Of a DNA stretch of 55,738 nucleotides, positions 38,135 through 47,782 are shown one piece after another (position 1 is the first letter of the stretch; every line of letters begins with the position of its first letter). The stretch covers positions 1-55,738 of the forward strand of contig NZ_BALG01000026.1 of NCBI RefSeq assembly GCF_000315235.1, given 5' to 3'. The notes under the pieces are model-generated. The model ran no database searches. It worked only from the letters and a program-made list of their open reading frames with translations, and was not told the DNA's origin. A program made the translations under genes and the position numbers. The DNA comes from Paenibacillus popilliae ATCC 14706. GTDB lineage: Bacteria > Bacillota > Bacilli > Paenibacillales > Paenibacillaceae.

Positions 38135-40042
38135 CTAGCCGTTGCGGACTTCCTCCTGCTTCACGGCCGTCACACGGTTGTAATGCTCGAGATAGACAAG
38201 CAGGATGGAAATATCCGCTGGCGTCACCCCGGAGATCCGGGACGCCTGACCGATCGAGATCGGCCGCACCTTTTCCAGACGCTGCTTCGCCTCGGACGCG
38301 ATGCCCTGCACATCCTGATAGTCGATAGCGGCCGGAATCCGCTTCTTCTCCATCTTCTGCAGCCGCTCCACATGCTGGAGCTGCTTCTCGATATAGCCGG
38401 CATACTTAATCTGAATCTCGACCTGCTCCTTCATCTCGTCATCCAGCTCATACGGAGATGGGAACAGCTTTTCCACTTGAGCGTAGGCCACTTCAGGACG
38501 ACGCAGCAGCGTAATCGCATCGCAGCCGTTCACCAGCGGAGCCGAGCCCGCTTCGGCGAGCAGCGCTTGGACCGCTTCATCCGGCTTCACCTTCGTCGCA
38601 CGCAGCCGTTCCATCTCCTGCTCCACGAGCTCCATCTTGCGTTGGAAGGCCGTATAGCGCTCTTCGCTAATCAAGCCGATCTCATAGCCGAGAGGCGTAA
38701 GGCGAATATCCGCATTGTCATGGCGGAGCAGCAGACGGTATTCGGCCCGCGACGTCAACAGACGGTATGGCTCCATCGTTCCCTTCGTCACGAGATCGTC
38801 AATCAAGACGCCAATATAGCCTTGGGAACGATCCAGAATGACCGGCGCCTTGCCTTGGATTTTGCGCGCCGCATTTATTCCGGACATAATGCCCTGCGCC
38901 GCCGCTTCTTCATACCCAGACGTTCCATTGATTTGTCCGGCCGTGTACAGGTTCTCGACCCGCTTCGTCTCCAATGTTGGCCACAGCTGCGTCGGCACGA
39001 CCGCATCGTATTCGATGGCATAGCCGGTGCGCATCATTTCCGCTTTTTCCAAGCCCGGAACCGAACGGATGATTTGCAGTTGAACGTCCTCCGGCAGGCT
39101 GGTAGACAACCCTTGAACATAATATTCGGACGTATTTTTCCCCTCCGGCTCCAGGAAAATCTGATGCTTCGGCTTGTCGGCGAAGCGGACGATTTTGTCC
39201 TCGATGGATGGGCAATAGCGGGGTCCGGTCCCCTCGATGACGCCGGAGAACATCGGCGCCCGGTGCAGGTTTTCGTTGATAATCCGGTGCGTCCCCTCCG
39301 ACGTGTAGGTCAGCCAGCACGGCAACTGCTCATTATCCGACGATTTGGTCTCATAGGAGAAGAACTTCGGATGCTCATCCCCCGGCTGAATCTCTGTCTT
39401 CGTGAAATCAATGAACTGCTTATGAATGCGCGGCGGCGTTCCAGTCTTGAACCGCACCATCTCGAAGCCCAGCTTGCCCAGGCTCTCCGACAGCTTGATC
39501 GATGGCTGTTGATTGTTCGGCCCGCTCTCGTACATCAGCTCGCCGATAATCATTTTGCCGCGCAAATACGTCCCGGTCGTCAGCACGACCGCCTGAGCCG
39601 CATAGCGGGCGCCGGATTGCGTCTCGACGCCGACGCATTTGCCATCCTCCACGAGCAGCTCCTCCACCATGCCCTGACGAAGGGTCAGATTCGGCGTCGA
39701 TTCCACCGTTTCCTTCATCGCCTGCTGGTACAGCACCTTATCCGCCTGCGCGCGCAGCGCATGTACCGCCGGTCCTTTGCCTGTATTCAGCATGCGCATT
39801 TGAATAAATGTTTTGTCGATATTGCGGCCCATCTCGCCGCCCAAGGCGTCGATCTCGCGCACGACATGGCCTTTGGCCGGCCCCCCGATCGACGGGTTGC
39901 ACGGCATGAAGGCCACCATATCCAGATTTATCGTCAACAGCAGCGTATGGCAGCCCATCCGCGCCGTCGCCAGCGCCGACTCGCAGCCGGCGTGTCCAGC
40001 GCCGATGACGATAACATCATAATGTCCCGCATCGAATGGCAC
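38135..40042 (-). CDS. mnmG: tRNA uridine 5-carboxymethylaminomethyl modification protein MnmG
   Basis: A 635-residue FAD protein that works with MnmE to modify U34 of certain tRNAs. The FAD-binding start '[22 protein letters not shown]' (core IGAGHAGCE), '[23 protein letters not shown]' (split as [23 protein letters not shown]) and 'GTYLRGKM' are present, as is the C-terminal helical domain with '[20 protein letters not shown]'. Length fits. The order with mnmE and rsmG is conserved. Confidence 0.97.
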   Translation of the reverse strand: MPFDAGHYDVIVIGAGHAGCESALATARMGCHTLLLTINLDMVAFMPCNPSIGGPAKGHVVREIDALGGEMGRNIDKTFIQMRMLNTGKGPAVHALRAQADKVLYQQAMKETVESTPNLTLRQGMVEELLVEDGKCVGVETQSGARYAAQAVVLTTGTYLRGKMIIGELMYESGPNNQQPSIKLSESLGKLGFEMVRFKTGTPPRIHKQFIDFTKTEIQPGDEHPKFFSYETKSSDNEQLPCWLTYTSEGTHRIINENLHRAPMFSGVIEGTGPRYCPSIEDKIVRFADKPKHQIFLEPEGKNTSEYYVQGLSTSLPEDVQLQIIRSVPGLEKAEMMRTGYAIEYDAVVPTQLWPTLETKRVENLYTAGQINGTSGYEEAAAQGIMSGINAARKIQGKAPVILDRSQGYIGVLIDDLVTKGTMEPYRLLTSRAEYRLLLRHDNADIRLTPLGYEIGLISEERYTAFQRKMELVEQEMERLRATKVKPDEAVQALLAEAGSAPLVNGCDAITLLRRPEVAYAQVEKLFPSPYELDDEMKEQVEIQIKYAGYIEKQLQHVERLQKMEKKRIPAAIDYQDVQGIASEAKQRLEKVRPISIGQASRISGVTPADISILLVYLEHYNRVTAVKQEEVRNG

Positions 40043-40079
40043 CGTATCCCTCCTCTATTCCCCTCTTCGTCCCGCCTTC

Positions 40080-41456
40080 TTATTTGCCGAGGCAGAATTG
40101 AGAAAATATTTGATCAATCAGCGAATCGCCGGCGGCATCGCCGATAATTTCACCTAACTGCTCCCAGGCCGACCGCACATCGATCTGAATCAAATCGATC
40201 GGAATGCCTTGACGGGAAGCGTCTATCGCATCATCAAGCGCCTGGAACGCCTTCTTCAACAGCGCAATATGGCGCACATTGCTCACATACGTCGGATCTC
40301 CCGCTTCGATGCCGCCGCTGAAGAGCAGGGCCGAGATCGCCTGCTCCAAGGCGTCCACGCCCTCCTGCTCCTTCGCCGACATGCGGACAATGGCGTCTGC
40401 GCCGAACGTATTTTCCAGTTCGCTTATCTCGATAAGTTGAGGCAGATCCATTTTATTCACAATTACAATCACTTGTCTACCCACAAATTCCTTCATCCAT
40501 TCCCGCTCATCCTCGTGCAGCGGCTCGTTGTGATTCACAACGAACAGGATCAGATCCGCCTCCAGCAGGGCGCTGCGGGAACGCTCCACGCCGAGGCGCT
40601 CGACGATATCCGTCGTCTCCCGGATACCGGCCGTGTCCAGCAAGCGAAGCGGTATGCCGTTAATAGTGACGAATTCCTCGATCACGTCGCGCGTCGTGCC
40701 GGGAATATCCGTGACAATCGCCTTATTCTCCCGGGCCAGCGTATTGAGCAGCGACGACTTCCCTACATTTGGGCGCCCGACAATCGCCGTAACAATGCCC
40801 TCTCTTACTATTTTCCCCTCGGACGCCATCTTTAACAACAGTTCTATCTCTTTTTTGACTTGGCCGCATTGCTCCTGGATGAAGGCGCTCGTCAACTCTT
40901 CCACGTCATGCTCCGGATAATCGATATTTACCTCAATATGGGCCAGCGTCTCGATGAGCGTGTGGCGCAGCACATTGATTTTCTTCGACAGATGGCCCTG
41001 CACCTGCTTCATCGCCACGGAGAAAGCCCGATCCGACTTCGAGCGGATCAGGTCGATGACCGCCTCCGCCTGCGACAAGTCAATGCGTCCGTTCAGGAAA
41101 GCCCGCTTCGTGAACTCCCCTGGCTCCGCAGCCCGAATCTGCTGCTCCAGCAGCAGATCCATGACTTTGCGAATCGAAATCATCCCTCCGTGCGTATTGA
41201 TCTCGACAATATCCTCCTTCGTGAACGAGCGGGGCCCCCGCATCACGTTCACCAACACCTCCTCAACCCGCTCTCCGGTCTTCGGATCGACGATATGGCC
41301 GTAATGAATCGTATGCGTGTCCGCCTCGGTCAGCTTCATCTTAGATGGGAACAGCTTCTCCACTTCGCTTAGCGCACCTTCCCCGCTCACCCGAATCACC
41401 GCGATTCCACCCTCGCCCAGCGGCGTCGAGACGGCTGCAATCGTATCATACATCAT
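40080..41456 (-). CDS. mnmE: tRNA modification GTPase MnmE
   Basis: A 458-residue GTPase. It has the folate-binding N domain ('DTIAAVSTPLGEGGIAVIRV'), the G domain with GRPNVGKSS (G1), TTRD (G2), DTAG (G3) and NKMD (G4), and the C-terminal CLGK motif with the catalytic Cys. It forms the U34 modification complex with MnmG. The ATG at 41456 is chosen because AGGAGGG stands six bases before it. Confidence 0.97.
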   Translation of the reverse strand: MMYDTIAAVSTPLGEGGIAVIRVSGEGALSEVEKLFPSKMKLTEADTHTIHYGHIVDPKTGERVEEVLVNVMRGPRSFTKEDIVEINTHGGMISIRKVMDLLLEQQIRAAEPGEFTKRAFLNGRIDLSQAEAVIDLIRSKSDRAFSVAMKQVQGHLSKKINVLRHTLIETLAHIEVNIDYPEHDVEELTSAFIQEQCGQVKKEIELLLKMASEGKIVREGIVTAIVGRPNVGKSSLLNTLARENKAIVTDIPGTTRDVIEEFVTINGIPLRLLDTAGIRETTDIVERLGVERSRSALLEADLILFVVNHNEPLHEDEREWMKEFVGRQVIVIVNKMDLPQLIEISELENTFGADAIVRMSAKEQEGVDALEQAISALLFSGGIEAGDPTYVSNVRHIALLKKAFQALDDAIDASRQGIPIDLIQIDVRSAWEQLGEIIGDAAGDSLIDQIFSQFCLGK

Positions 41457-41521
41457 GTGAACTCCCTCCTGTCTTCGCACATCCTTCTATCCTATACCTA
41501 TACCGGACATCGAATTTTGTT

Positions 41522-41564
41522 AAAAAAAAGCAATGATTACCCCCGACATCGGCGCAATCATTGC
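41522..41564 (-). terminator. Terminator after jag
   Basis: A perfect nine-pair stem GCAATGATT / AATCATTGC with a 17-base loop, followed on the minus strand by T8. It lies 60 bases after the jag stop and ahead of the mnmE start, so mnmE would need its own promoter or read-through. Confidence 0.85.
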
Positions 41565-41622
41565 ATTCGTGCTTGAATTCCACGTCTATATAATAATGAA
41601 TATTCCGATCATACCATACGGA

Positions 41623-42339
41623 TTATTTCACGGAAATAACGATGCACCGATTCGGTTCCACGCCCTTGCTGGAGGTCTTCACTCTCGGATGATCCTGCAG
41701 CTTGGCATGAATGATCTTCCGCTCCTGCGGCGTCATCGGCTCCAGCACGACCTCCTGTCGGTTGCGAACCGCCTTGTTCGCCAACCGGTCGGCCAGCGCT
41801 TCCAGCGTTTTCTTCCGTCGCTCGCGAAACTGCTCTGCATCAAGAATTATTCGAAGGTGGTGCTTAGAATAACGGTTAGCGACCAGACCCGTCAAATATT
41901 GCAGCGAATCCAAGGTCTGGCCCCGGCGCCCGATGATGAGTCCGAGATCAGATCCGCTAAGGTCGAACAATACGGTGTCCTTGCGCTTGCGCACAGATAC
42001 GTCCACTTCTAAACCCATCGCCCGGGTCGCGTTGATAATGAACCGTTTCGCCTCTTCGATTGGATCGGGGCCTTGCTCCGCAGCTTCTACCCCGGCTTCG
42101 GTGCCTGGCAGCGCCGCCTCTTCCTCCGCCTTCGCTCCCGCAGCAGGGCTCGGGGACGGCGGCTTCTCAAGCAGCGTCAGCTCCACGGTGGCCGGGCGCA
42201 CCCCAATCCATCCGAACAATCCGCGCGAAGGCTTCTCCAATACGCGGACGGTGACGCGATCTTCCGCCACCTTCCATTGCGCCAATCCGTTTTTTATTGC
42301 ATCTTCGATCGTTTTTCCCGATACAATCAGCGTGTTCAT
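41623..42339 (-). CDS. jag: RNA-binding protein Jag/KhpB
   Basis: A 238-residue protein with the Jag N-terminal domain ('MNTLIVSGKTIEDAIKNGL', 'RVLEKPSRGLFGWIG'), a Pro/Glu/Ala-rich linker (about 75-115), a KH domain ('LIIGRRGQTLDSLQYL') and an R3H domain at the end ('RKIIHAKLQDHPRVKTSS'). It binds RNA with KhpA in related bacteria and is tied to cell-wall elongation. Its start overlaps the yidC stop by four bases. Confidence 0.93.
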   Translation of the reverse strand: MNTLIVSGKTIEDAIKNGLAQWKVAEDRVTVRVLEKPSRGLFGWIGVRPATVELTLLEKPPSPSPAAGAKAEEEAALPGTEAGVEAAEQGPDPIEEAKRFIINATRAMGLEVDVSVRKRKDTVLFDLSGSDLGLIIGRRGQTLDSLQYLTGLVANRYSKHHLRIILDAEQFRERRKKTLEALADRLANKAVRNRQEVVLEPMTPQERKIIHAKLQDHPRVKTSSKGVEPNRCIVISVK

Positions 42340-43109
42340 TTCGACGGACTAACCTCCTTATCATTATTGCGATAAAGGAAATAATTTTGAACGATCGTGA
42401 ACAGGTTGCTATATATCCAGTAGAGCGGCAGCGCCGCCGGGAAGTTTATCGACATGACAAAAATCAAGATGGGGAACACGTACAGCATGAACTGCATCGG
42501 ATTTGGCCCTTTTTGCTGTGCGCTCATCATCTTCGTCTGAATGAACGAGGTCAATGCAGCGACGATAGGCAGCACGTAGTACGGGTCGCTTTGTCCCAAT
42601 TTGAGCCATAAAAACGTGTGCTCGCGAATTTCCGAGTTCATATAAATCGAGTTGTACAGCGCGATAAATACCGGCATCTGAATAATCATCGGCAAGCAGC
42701 CGGCCAGAGGGTTGACATTATGCTGCTGGAACAGCTTCATCGTCTCTTCTTGCTGCTTTTGCGGATTGTCGCCATACTTCTTCTTAATCTCGTTAAGCTT
42801 CGGCTGCAGCTTCTGCATCTCCTTGGAGCTGCGCATCTGCTTCACGGTGAGCGGTAAAATAAGAGATCGGACAATGATCGTAAGCAGCAAAATGGCGAGG
42901 CCGTATTCTCCCTTGAACCATCCTGCAAACGTATCCAGAGCGAACGAGAAATAATAGACGACGTTGCGCTCCCAGAAGTTCCCATTGAGCAAGTCTTCTG
43001 TCTTCAATGTCGTGGTCGATGTCGTACACCCGGTCAGTACAACCAGCAACAGCACGGATACCGCCACGAAAAGCCATTTACGATTATGAAACAACTTCTT
43101 CAGCGACAA
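42336..43109 (-). CDS. yidC: Membrane protein insertase YidC/SpoIIIJ
   Basis: A protein of about 257 residues of the Oxa1/YidC family that inserts membrane proteins. A lipoprotein signal is present ('LFVAVSVLLLVVLTGC' with LTGC lipobox), then five membrane segments, including 'GEYGLAILLLTIIVRSLILPL' with the conserved Arg in the groove, and 'CLPMIIQMPVFIALYNSIY'. The TTG at 43109 is preferred because GAGGAG stands about nine bases before it; a start at 43145 is also possible. Confidence 0.92.
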   Translation of the reverse strand: MSLKKLFHNRKWLFVAVSVLLLVVLTGCTTSTTTLKTEDLLNGNFWERNVVYYFSFALDTFAGWFKGEYGLAILLLTIIVRSLILPLTVKQMRSSKEMQKLQPKLNEIKKKYGDNPQKQQEETMKLFQQHNVNPLAGCLPMIIQMPVFIALYNSIYMNSEIREHTFLWLKLGQSDPYYVLPIVAALTSFIQTKMMSAQQKGPNPMQFMLYVFPILIFVMSINFPAALPLYWIYSNLFTIVQNYFLYRNNDKEVSPSK

Positions 43110-43203
43110 TAGCAAAAACTCCTCTCTTGATCCATCCGATTCCAAAGTAAATATATCATATTTTAAACGCTAAAGGAAACGGTCCAAGCCGCTGTCTACT
43201 TGC

Positions 43204-43545
43204 CTATGGCTTGAACACCGATCCCTTGCGCATCACATGATATACGCTCTTCGTCAATTGATCGTAATTCATCTCGGTCGCGCCTTTGCGGACGATAAAA
43301 ATCAAATCGACATGATCGATAATCCGATCGGCCCCCCGTCTCACAATCTCCTTGATCATTCGCCGCATGCGATTGCGCATGACCGCGTTGCCGATCTTTT
43401 TACTGGCCGAGACCCCTACGCGGAACCTCTCCACCTGCGGACGTTGGAAAACATATAAGACCAATTGATGATTGGCGAAGGAACGGCCATAACGGTATAC
43501 CCGTGAAAAATCGGTGCGTTCCCGCAACCGGTACTTTTTGTGCAC
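43204..43545 (-). CDS. rnpA: Ribonuclease P protein component
   Basis: A 113-residue basic protein. 'RLRERTDFSRVYRYGRSFAN'-type start and the RNA-binding motif 'GNAVMRNRMRRMIKEIVRR' (RNR motif) are typical. It assists the RNase P RNA in cutting tRNA 5' ends. It lies between rpmH and yidC, as in nearly all bacteria of this group. Confidence 0.95.
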   Translation of the reverse strand: MHKKYRLRERTDFSRVYRYGRSFANHQLVLYVFQRPQVERFRVGVSASKKIGNAVMRNRMRRMIKEIVRRGADRIIDHVDLIFIVRKGATEMNYDQLTKSVYHVMRKGSVFKP

Positions 43546-43831
43546 GCGCTTACTCCTGCCCTTCTCACGAAACCTGCAATAATCTCTGCCGGCATTCCAT
43601 TAACCAAGTATATGCTTCCGCCAGGCGGAATAAACGATCACCGACTGCCGCGGCAGCAGATGATTCGGAAACAAGCAAAAACGACCCTGTTGCCCCTTGC
43701 CGCTGCCGGCCTCTCTGTTAGGACATTCATGGCTTGTTCTATACTGCAGATCGCTATCCTCTTGACCCCTCATATTGCAGATTGAACGGTCTCTATATTA
43801 TAGAGGTGATTGAATCGCAGCGGTCCCCTTG
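43546..43831. other. Gap between rnpA and rpmH terminator
   Basis: Nearly 290 bases without a credible gene. A weak TATAAT-like sequence lies near 43795-43805 (both strands), but no matching -35 box at proper distance. Since rpmH has its own terminator, rnpA should have a promoter here; I cannot place it. Confidence 0.4.
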
Positions 43832-43862
43832 TAAGAAAAAAAGACCACCGTGGTGGTCTTGC
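43832..43862 (-). terminator. Terminator after rpmH
   Basis: AAGACCACC / GGTGGTCTT hairpin with a minimal loop, then T7-8 on the minus strand. It stands directly behind the rpmH stop and separates rpmH from rnpA, which are often cotranscribed in other bacteria. Confidence 0.9.
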
Positions 43863-43873
43863 ATTCACGCGTC

Positions 43874-44008
43874 TTATGCGCTCAGTACTTTTCTGCCTTT
43901 TTGACGACGAGCAGCAATAACGTTACGGCCGTTTTTCGTGCTCATTCTTTTACGGAAACCGTGAACTTTTTTACGTTTGCTCACATTTGGCTTAAATGTT
44001 GGTTTCAA
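43874..44008 (-). CDS. rpmH: 50S ribosomal protein L34
   Basis: A 44-residue basic protein: [20 protein letters not shown] is its start after the initiator, then [20 protein letters not shown] and LSA. This is the full L34 length. The start is TTG at 44008, with AGGAGGTG six bases before it. It is the first leftward gene next to oriC. Confidence 0.97.
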   Translation of the reverse strand: MKPTFKPNVSKRKKVHGFRKRMSTKNGRNVIAARRQKGRKVLSA

Positions 44009-44213
44009 CGAGTGCACCTCCTCGAATGAGATATGTCATGGGAGTCCCATTGATTGCGTCAGTTCACACTTTCGCACAAAATTCCTTTTTACATTAAAAC
44101 AGAATCCCACTTAAAAGTCAATGATGACGTTGGGCCCCTCCTTTCCCAATCATAGAACGGCTATCTCCGGAACTTGTCCGCAACCCGATTTGCATTCCCA
44201 CCCTGCCACGAAG

Positions 44214-44546
44214 TTATTCACATGTGCAAAACGGACGAGAAATCGACAGGTTTCCATGACGGCTTGTGCACAACCATTTATGCACAATGTCCACTCATGT
44301 CGAATGGCAACAAGTTATAAACAATATCTTGTGGTGTGCATAATTATTGTACACAAGTTATTGAGTTTGTGGATAATTATCGAGGCATCATTGAAAAACA
44401 AGGCTTCTTCTGCTATGATTATATTGTTTTTCGGTTGTGAATACCCGCTGTGGATATTTGGTTATCAACATCCTGTGGATAAAGTTGTGAACAACTCGAT
44501 TATAACGTTTATATACGGTTCGACATCTTCTTGATATTGTGGATAA
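44214..44546. other. oriC, upstream DnaA-box cluster
   Basis: About ten DnaA-box-like sequences in 330 bases. Perfect TTATCCACA copies (as TGTGGATAA) lie at 44368-44376, 44474-44482 and 44538-44546. Near matches are TTATTCACA (44214), TTATGCACA (44278), TGTGCATAA (44335), TGTGAATAC (44436), TGTGGATAT (44449), TTATCAACA (44462) and TGTGAACAA (44486). This is the upstream half of the bipartite origin, also controlling dnaA transcription. Confidence 0.93.
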
Positions 44547-44637
44547 TATAGTATTCGAATCGCTATATCCCGACGTCGTGCCCGTTCGCTTCGCGGCAGC
44601 GCGCAAGCCGAACGCCGTCATAACATGTCAGCATAGA

Positions 44638-44723
44638 CCCCGACAATACGCCCTTCCTTATAAGGGCTTTCTGTGCCTTGGAGAGCCCTTATTGCGTCTT
44701 GTCGGGGCCCTTGTCCTTTTTTT
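44638..44723 (+). ncRNA. Structured element between oriC and dnaA (leader RNA or attenuator)
   Basis: An outer stem CCCCGACAA (44638-44646) / TTGTCGGGG (44699-44707) encloses an inner stem ATAAGGGCT (44660-44668) / AGCCCTTAT (44684-44692), both perfect and extendable. A T7 run follows at 44717-44723. It ends about 70 bases before the dnaA start. It may attenuate dnaA transcription, or be a small RNA. I do not know this element from other bacteria. Confidence 0.5.
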
Positions 44724-44794
44724 AAGGAACGGCGAAGCACGCCGGTTATCGCGTCGCCTGACGACGCAGAAGGTTTGAAGGAGTGAAACGATCT

Positions 44795-46150
44795 GTGGAG
44801 CGCCAAGCGAATGAACATTGGCAGGAAATATTGTCCGTCATCCAGACCAAGCTTAGCAAACCGAGCTTCGATACCTGGTTCAAAGCCACGCAAGCGATCA
44901 AGTTTACGGACACGCAACTACTGATTACCGCACCGACCACATTTGCGGTAGAATGGCTTGAAAGCCGTTATACGAAGCTGGTTAGCTCAACTATCTTAGA
45001 AATTACGGGCAATCAGGTGGACGTCAAGTTCATCATCGAGGAGGCGGCCCACGCGGAACCGGACATTCCGCAGCCACAGAGCCCCCCGGCCCGCCCTGCC
45101 GTTCAGGATGAGCCGGCTTCCACCATGCTCAACCCCAAGTACACGTTCGATACGTTCGTCATTGGCTCGAACAACCGTTTCGCCCATGCCGCTTCGCTCG
45201 CGGTGGCGGAAGCGCCGGCCAAGGCATACAACCCGTTGTTCCTGTACGGGGGCGTCGGCTTGGGCAAGACCCACTTGATGCATGCGATCGGCCATTACAT
45301 TTTGGAGCATAATCCGGCGAGCCGCGTCGTATACACCACTTCTGAGAAGTTCACCAATGAATTCATCAATGCGATCCGGGATAACCGGGGGGAGGGCTTC
45401 CGCAATAAATATCGGAATGTCGACATTTTGCTCGTCGACGACATTCAGTTTCTCGCCGGCAAGGAATCGACGCAAGAAGAATTTTTCCATACCTTCAATG
45501 CGCTTCATAACGAAAATAAACAGATCGTCATCTCAAGCGATCGTCCCCCTAAAGAGATCGAAACGCTGGAGGAACGGCTTCGCTCCCGGTTCGAATGGGG
45601 TCTGATTACCGATATTCAGCCCCCTGATTTGGAGACGAGAATCGCGATTCTGCGCAAAAAGGCGAAGGCGGAGAACCTCGATATTCCGAATGAAGCGATG
45701 GGATATATCGCGAACCAGATCAATACGAACATTCGTGAGCTGGAAGGGGCTTTGACCCGGGTCGTTGCGTTCTCGACGATGACGAACCAGGATATAACGA
45801 CCCATCTAGCGGCGGAAGCGCTGAAGGATATCATTCCGTCCAGCCGTCCGCGCATGATTACGATACAGGACATCCAGCAAAAGGTAGGCGAGTTCTACGG
45901 GATGAAGATGGAGGATTTCAAGGCGCGAAAGCGGACGAAGGCCGTCGCGTTCCCACGGCAGATCGCCATGTATCTCTCCCGCGAGCTGACCGATTACTCC
46001 TTGCCCAAAATAGGGGAAGCCTTCGGCGGCCGGGATCATACAACTGTCATCCATGCGCATGAAAAAATTACTCAAAACATACAGCAAGATCAGGAATTAT
46101 ACAAAGTGGTTCAGAACCTAATCGACAAAATCAAAAATCTGACGCTGTGA
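44795..46150 (+). CDS. dnaA: Chromosomal replication initiator protein DnaA
   Basis: A 451-residue initiator. Domain I ('[21 protein letters not shown]'), a short linker, the AAA+ domain with Walker A '[15 protein letters not shown]' and Walker B '[15 protein letters not shown]', and domain IV with the DNA-binding '[16 protein letters not shown]' are all complete. AAGGAG at 44778-44783 fits the GTG at 44795; the GTG at 44783 overlaps that site and is unlikely to be used. Its stop overlaps a DnaA-box-like TGTGAACAA. Confidence 0.97.
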   Translation: MERQANEHWQEILSVIQTKLSKPSFDTWFKATQAIKFTDTQLLITAPTTFAVEWLESRYTKLVSSTILEITGNQVDVKFIIEEAAHAEPDIPQPQSPPARPAVQDEPASTMLNPKYTFDTFVIGSNNRFAHAASLAVAEAPAKAYNPLFLYGGVGLGKTHLMHAIGHYILEHNPASRVVYTTSEKFTNEFINAIRDNRGEGFRNKYRNVDILLVDDIQFLAGKESTQEEFFHTFNALHNENKQIVISSDRPPKEIETLEERLRSRFEWGLITDIQPPDLETRIAILRKKAKAENLDIPNEAMGYIANQINTNIRELEGALTRVVAFSTMTNQDITTHLAAEALKDIIPSSRPRMITIQDIQQKVGEFYGMKMEDFKARKRTKAVAFPRQIAMYLSRELTDYSLPKIGEAFGGRDHTTVIHAHEKITQNIQQDQELYKVVQNLIDKIKNLTL

Positions 46151-46275
46151 ACAACATAACAAGCCTATGCACAATCTATACACATGTGGATAGGCTTTAC
46201 TTTATGCGTATTCCGGATAGTTATCCACATATTCAGCATCCCTACTATTACTATTACTTTAAAAAGATTAATATA
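46146..46275. other. oriC, downstream part with DnaA-trio and unwinding element
   Basis: DnaA boxes TGTGGATAG (46185-46193) and a perfect TTATCCACA (46221-46229) are followed by a row of trinucleotides CTACTATTACTATTAC (46242-46257) and the A/T-rich TTTAAAAAGATTAATATAG. The order box, trio repeats, A/T-rich stretch equals the basal unwinding system described for Bacillus subtilis between dnaA and dnaN. DNA opening should occur near 46240-46290. Confidence 0.9.
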
Positions 46276-46357
46276 GATCATCATATAACGACTAACGACG
46301 CGAGCGAATTCCGCTTCTCATGAATCACAGCGCATAATAGCGTTAAGGAGTGACGAG

Positions 46358-47500
46358 ATGAAACTTTCCATATTGAAAAATGAACTGAATGAAGCGATAC
46401 AAAATGTATCAAAGGCGATTTCCAGCCGGACGACAATTCCGATTTTGACCGGAATTAAGATGGACGTGACCTACCAAGGCGTCACTTTGACGGCCAGTGA
46501 TACCGACATTTCGATTCAATGCTTTATTCCAGTGGAGGATGACCGCCAGACGATTGTCCAGGTGGACAAGCCGGGCAGTGTCGTGCTGCCGGCCAAGTTT
46601 TTTGTCGAGATTATTAAGAAGCTTCCGTCCCAAGACATTGAAATTGAAGTCCAAGATCATTTTCAGACCTTTCTCCGTTCTGGTTCGACCGACATCCAGA
46701 TGGTAGGCCTCGATCCGGAAGAATATCCGGTGCTGCCAAGCATTGAGGAGAACGAGATCATTCGCGTGAACGGCGATTTGTTGAAGACGATGATCAAGCA
46801 GACGGTATTCGCGATTTCCACCAATGAGACGACACCGATCTTGACTGGCGTGCTGTGGAGTTTACAAGAGGGGAACCTCAAGTTCGTTGCTACGGATCGT
46901 CACCGTCTGGCCAGCCGCATCGCCGATATTCAAGCCGAAGAAGAGATCCACTTCAACAATGTCGTCATTTCCGGCAAGACGCTTAGCGAATTAAGCAAGA
47001 TCATTCCAGATCAGAATACGATTGTCGACATCGTTGTAGCCGACAACCAAGTATTGTTCAAGATCGAACGCGTTCTGTTTTACTCGCGAATTTTGGACGG
47101 CACTTATCCGGATACTTCCAAGATTATTCCGCAGCAGTATAAAACAGAACTTGTTTTGGATACAAAAAAATTGACGGATGCGATCGACCGCGCCTATTTG
47201 CTGTCGCGCGAGGAGAAGACGAACATTGTCCGTCTGCAGACCAAGGAAGACGGCAAAATCGAGATCTCGTCGAGTTCCTCAGAGCTAGGGCGGGTCACCG
47301 AGCATCTGGATGTCAAGGAATTCAACGGGGAACCGCTGCGCATTGCGTTCAACTCCAAATATATGCTCGACGTGTTGAAGGTCGTTGAATGCGAGCATAT
47401 TTTCATCGGATTTACGGGCGCTATGAGTCCGATTATCATTAAACCAACGGAGAAGGTGAACAGCCTTCATCTCATTCTGCCATACCGGACGACCAATTAA
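46358..47500 (+). CDS. dnaN: DNA polymerase III beta sliding clamp
   Basis: A 380-residue clamp with three repeated domains. Start 'MKLSILKNELNEAIQNVSKA', middle 'LKFVATDRHRLASRIADIQ' and end 'SPIIIKPTEKVNSLHLILPYR' are standard. It encloses DNA and holds polymerase. AAGGAG stands seven bases before the ATG. It lies directly after the unwinding region. Confidence 0.97.
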   Translation: MKLSILKNELNEAIQNVSKAISSRTTIPILTGIKMDVTYQGVTLTASDTDISIQCFIPVEDDRQTIVQVDKPGSVVLPAKFFVEIIKKLPSQDIEIEVQDHFQTFLRSGSTDIQMVGLDPEEYPVLPSIEENEIIRVNGDLLKTMIKQTVFAISTNETTPILTGVLWSLQEGNLKFVATDRHRLASRIADIQAEEEIHFNNVVISGKTLSELSKIIPDQNTIVDIVVADNQVLFKIERVLFYSRILDGTYPDTSKIIPQQYKTELVLDTKKLTDAIDRAYLLSREEKTNIVRLQTKEDGKIEISSSSSELGRVTEHLDVKEFNGEPLRIAFNSKYMLDVLKVVECEHIFIGFTGAMSPIIIKPTEKVNSLHLILPYRTTN

Positions 47501-47554
47501 TCGGAGCAGGCAGGGGAGCGCAGCCGCAGGGAGGCTGCCAAGGAGGATACGATC

Positions 47555-47779
47555 ATGAACGAGATTACGATTCATACGGACTATATTACGCTCGGTCAAT
47601 TCCTGAAGCTTGCGGACTGCGCTTCGACCGGGGGACACGCCAAGGTGATCCTGGCCGAGAATCAGGTTAAGGTCAACGGAGAGCCGGAATCCCGCCGGGG
47701 GCGGAAGCTGTATGCGGGGGATACCGTGAACGTAGAAGGCTGCGGCGCTTTCCGCGTCTCTACCGTGCAGGAGGCATAG
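47555..47779 (+). CDS. rlbA: S4-domain RNA-binding protein (YaaA/RlbA)
   Basis: A 74-residue protein that is nearly all S4 RNA-binding domain: 'ITLGQFLKLADCASTGGHAK', 'ENQVKVNGEPESRRGRKLYA' and 'GDTVNV'. It lies between dnaN and recF as in B. subtilis (yaaA). The target is presumed to be ribosomal RNA. It ends three bases before recF, so the two are likely coupled. Confidence 0.92.
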   Translation: MNEITIHTDYITLGQFLKLADCASTGGHAKVILAENQVKVNGEPESRRGRKLYAGDTVNVEGCGAFRVSTVQEA

Positions 47780-47782
47780 CTG

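Noticed and set aside
38183-40147. A 654-codon open frame on the plus strand opposite mnmG
   Set aside because: It is antisense to the complete and well-matched mnmG; composition is Arg/His/Leu-rich as expected for a shadow frame in GC-rich DNA.
44388-44940. Minus-strand and plus-strand frames in the oriC region
   Set aside because: They run through DnaA boxes and structured DNA and have no gene-like features.
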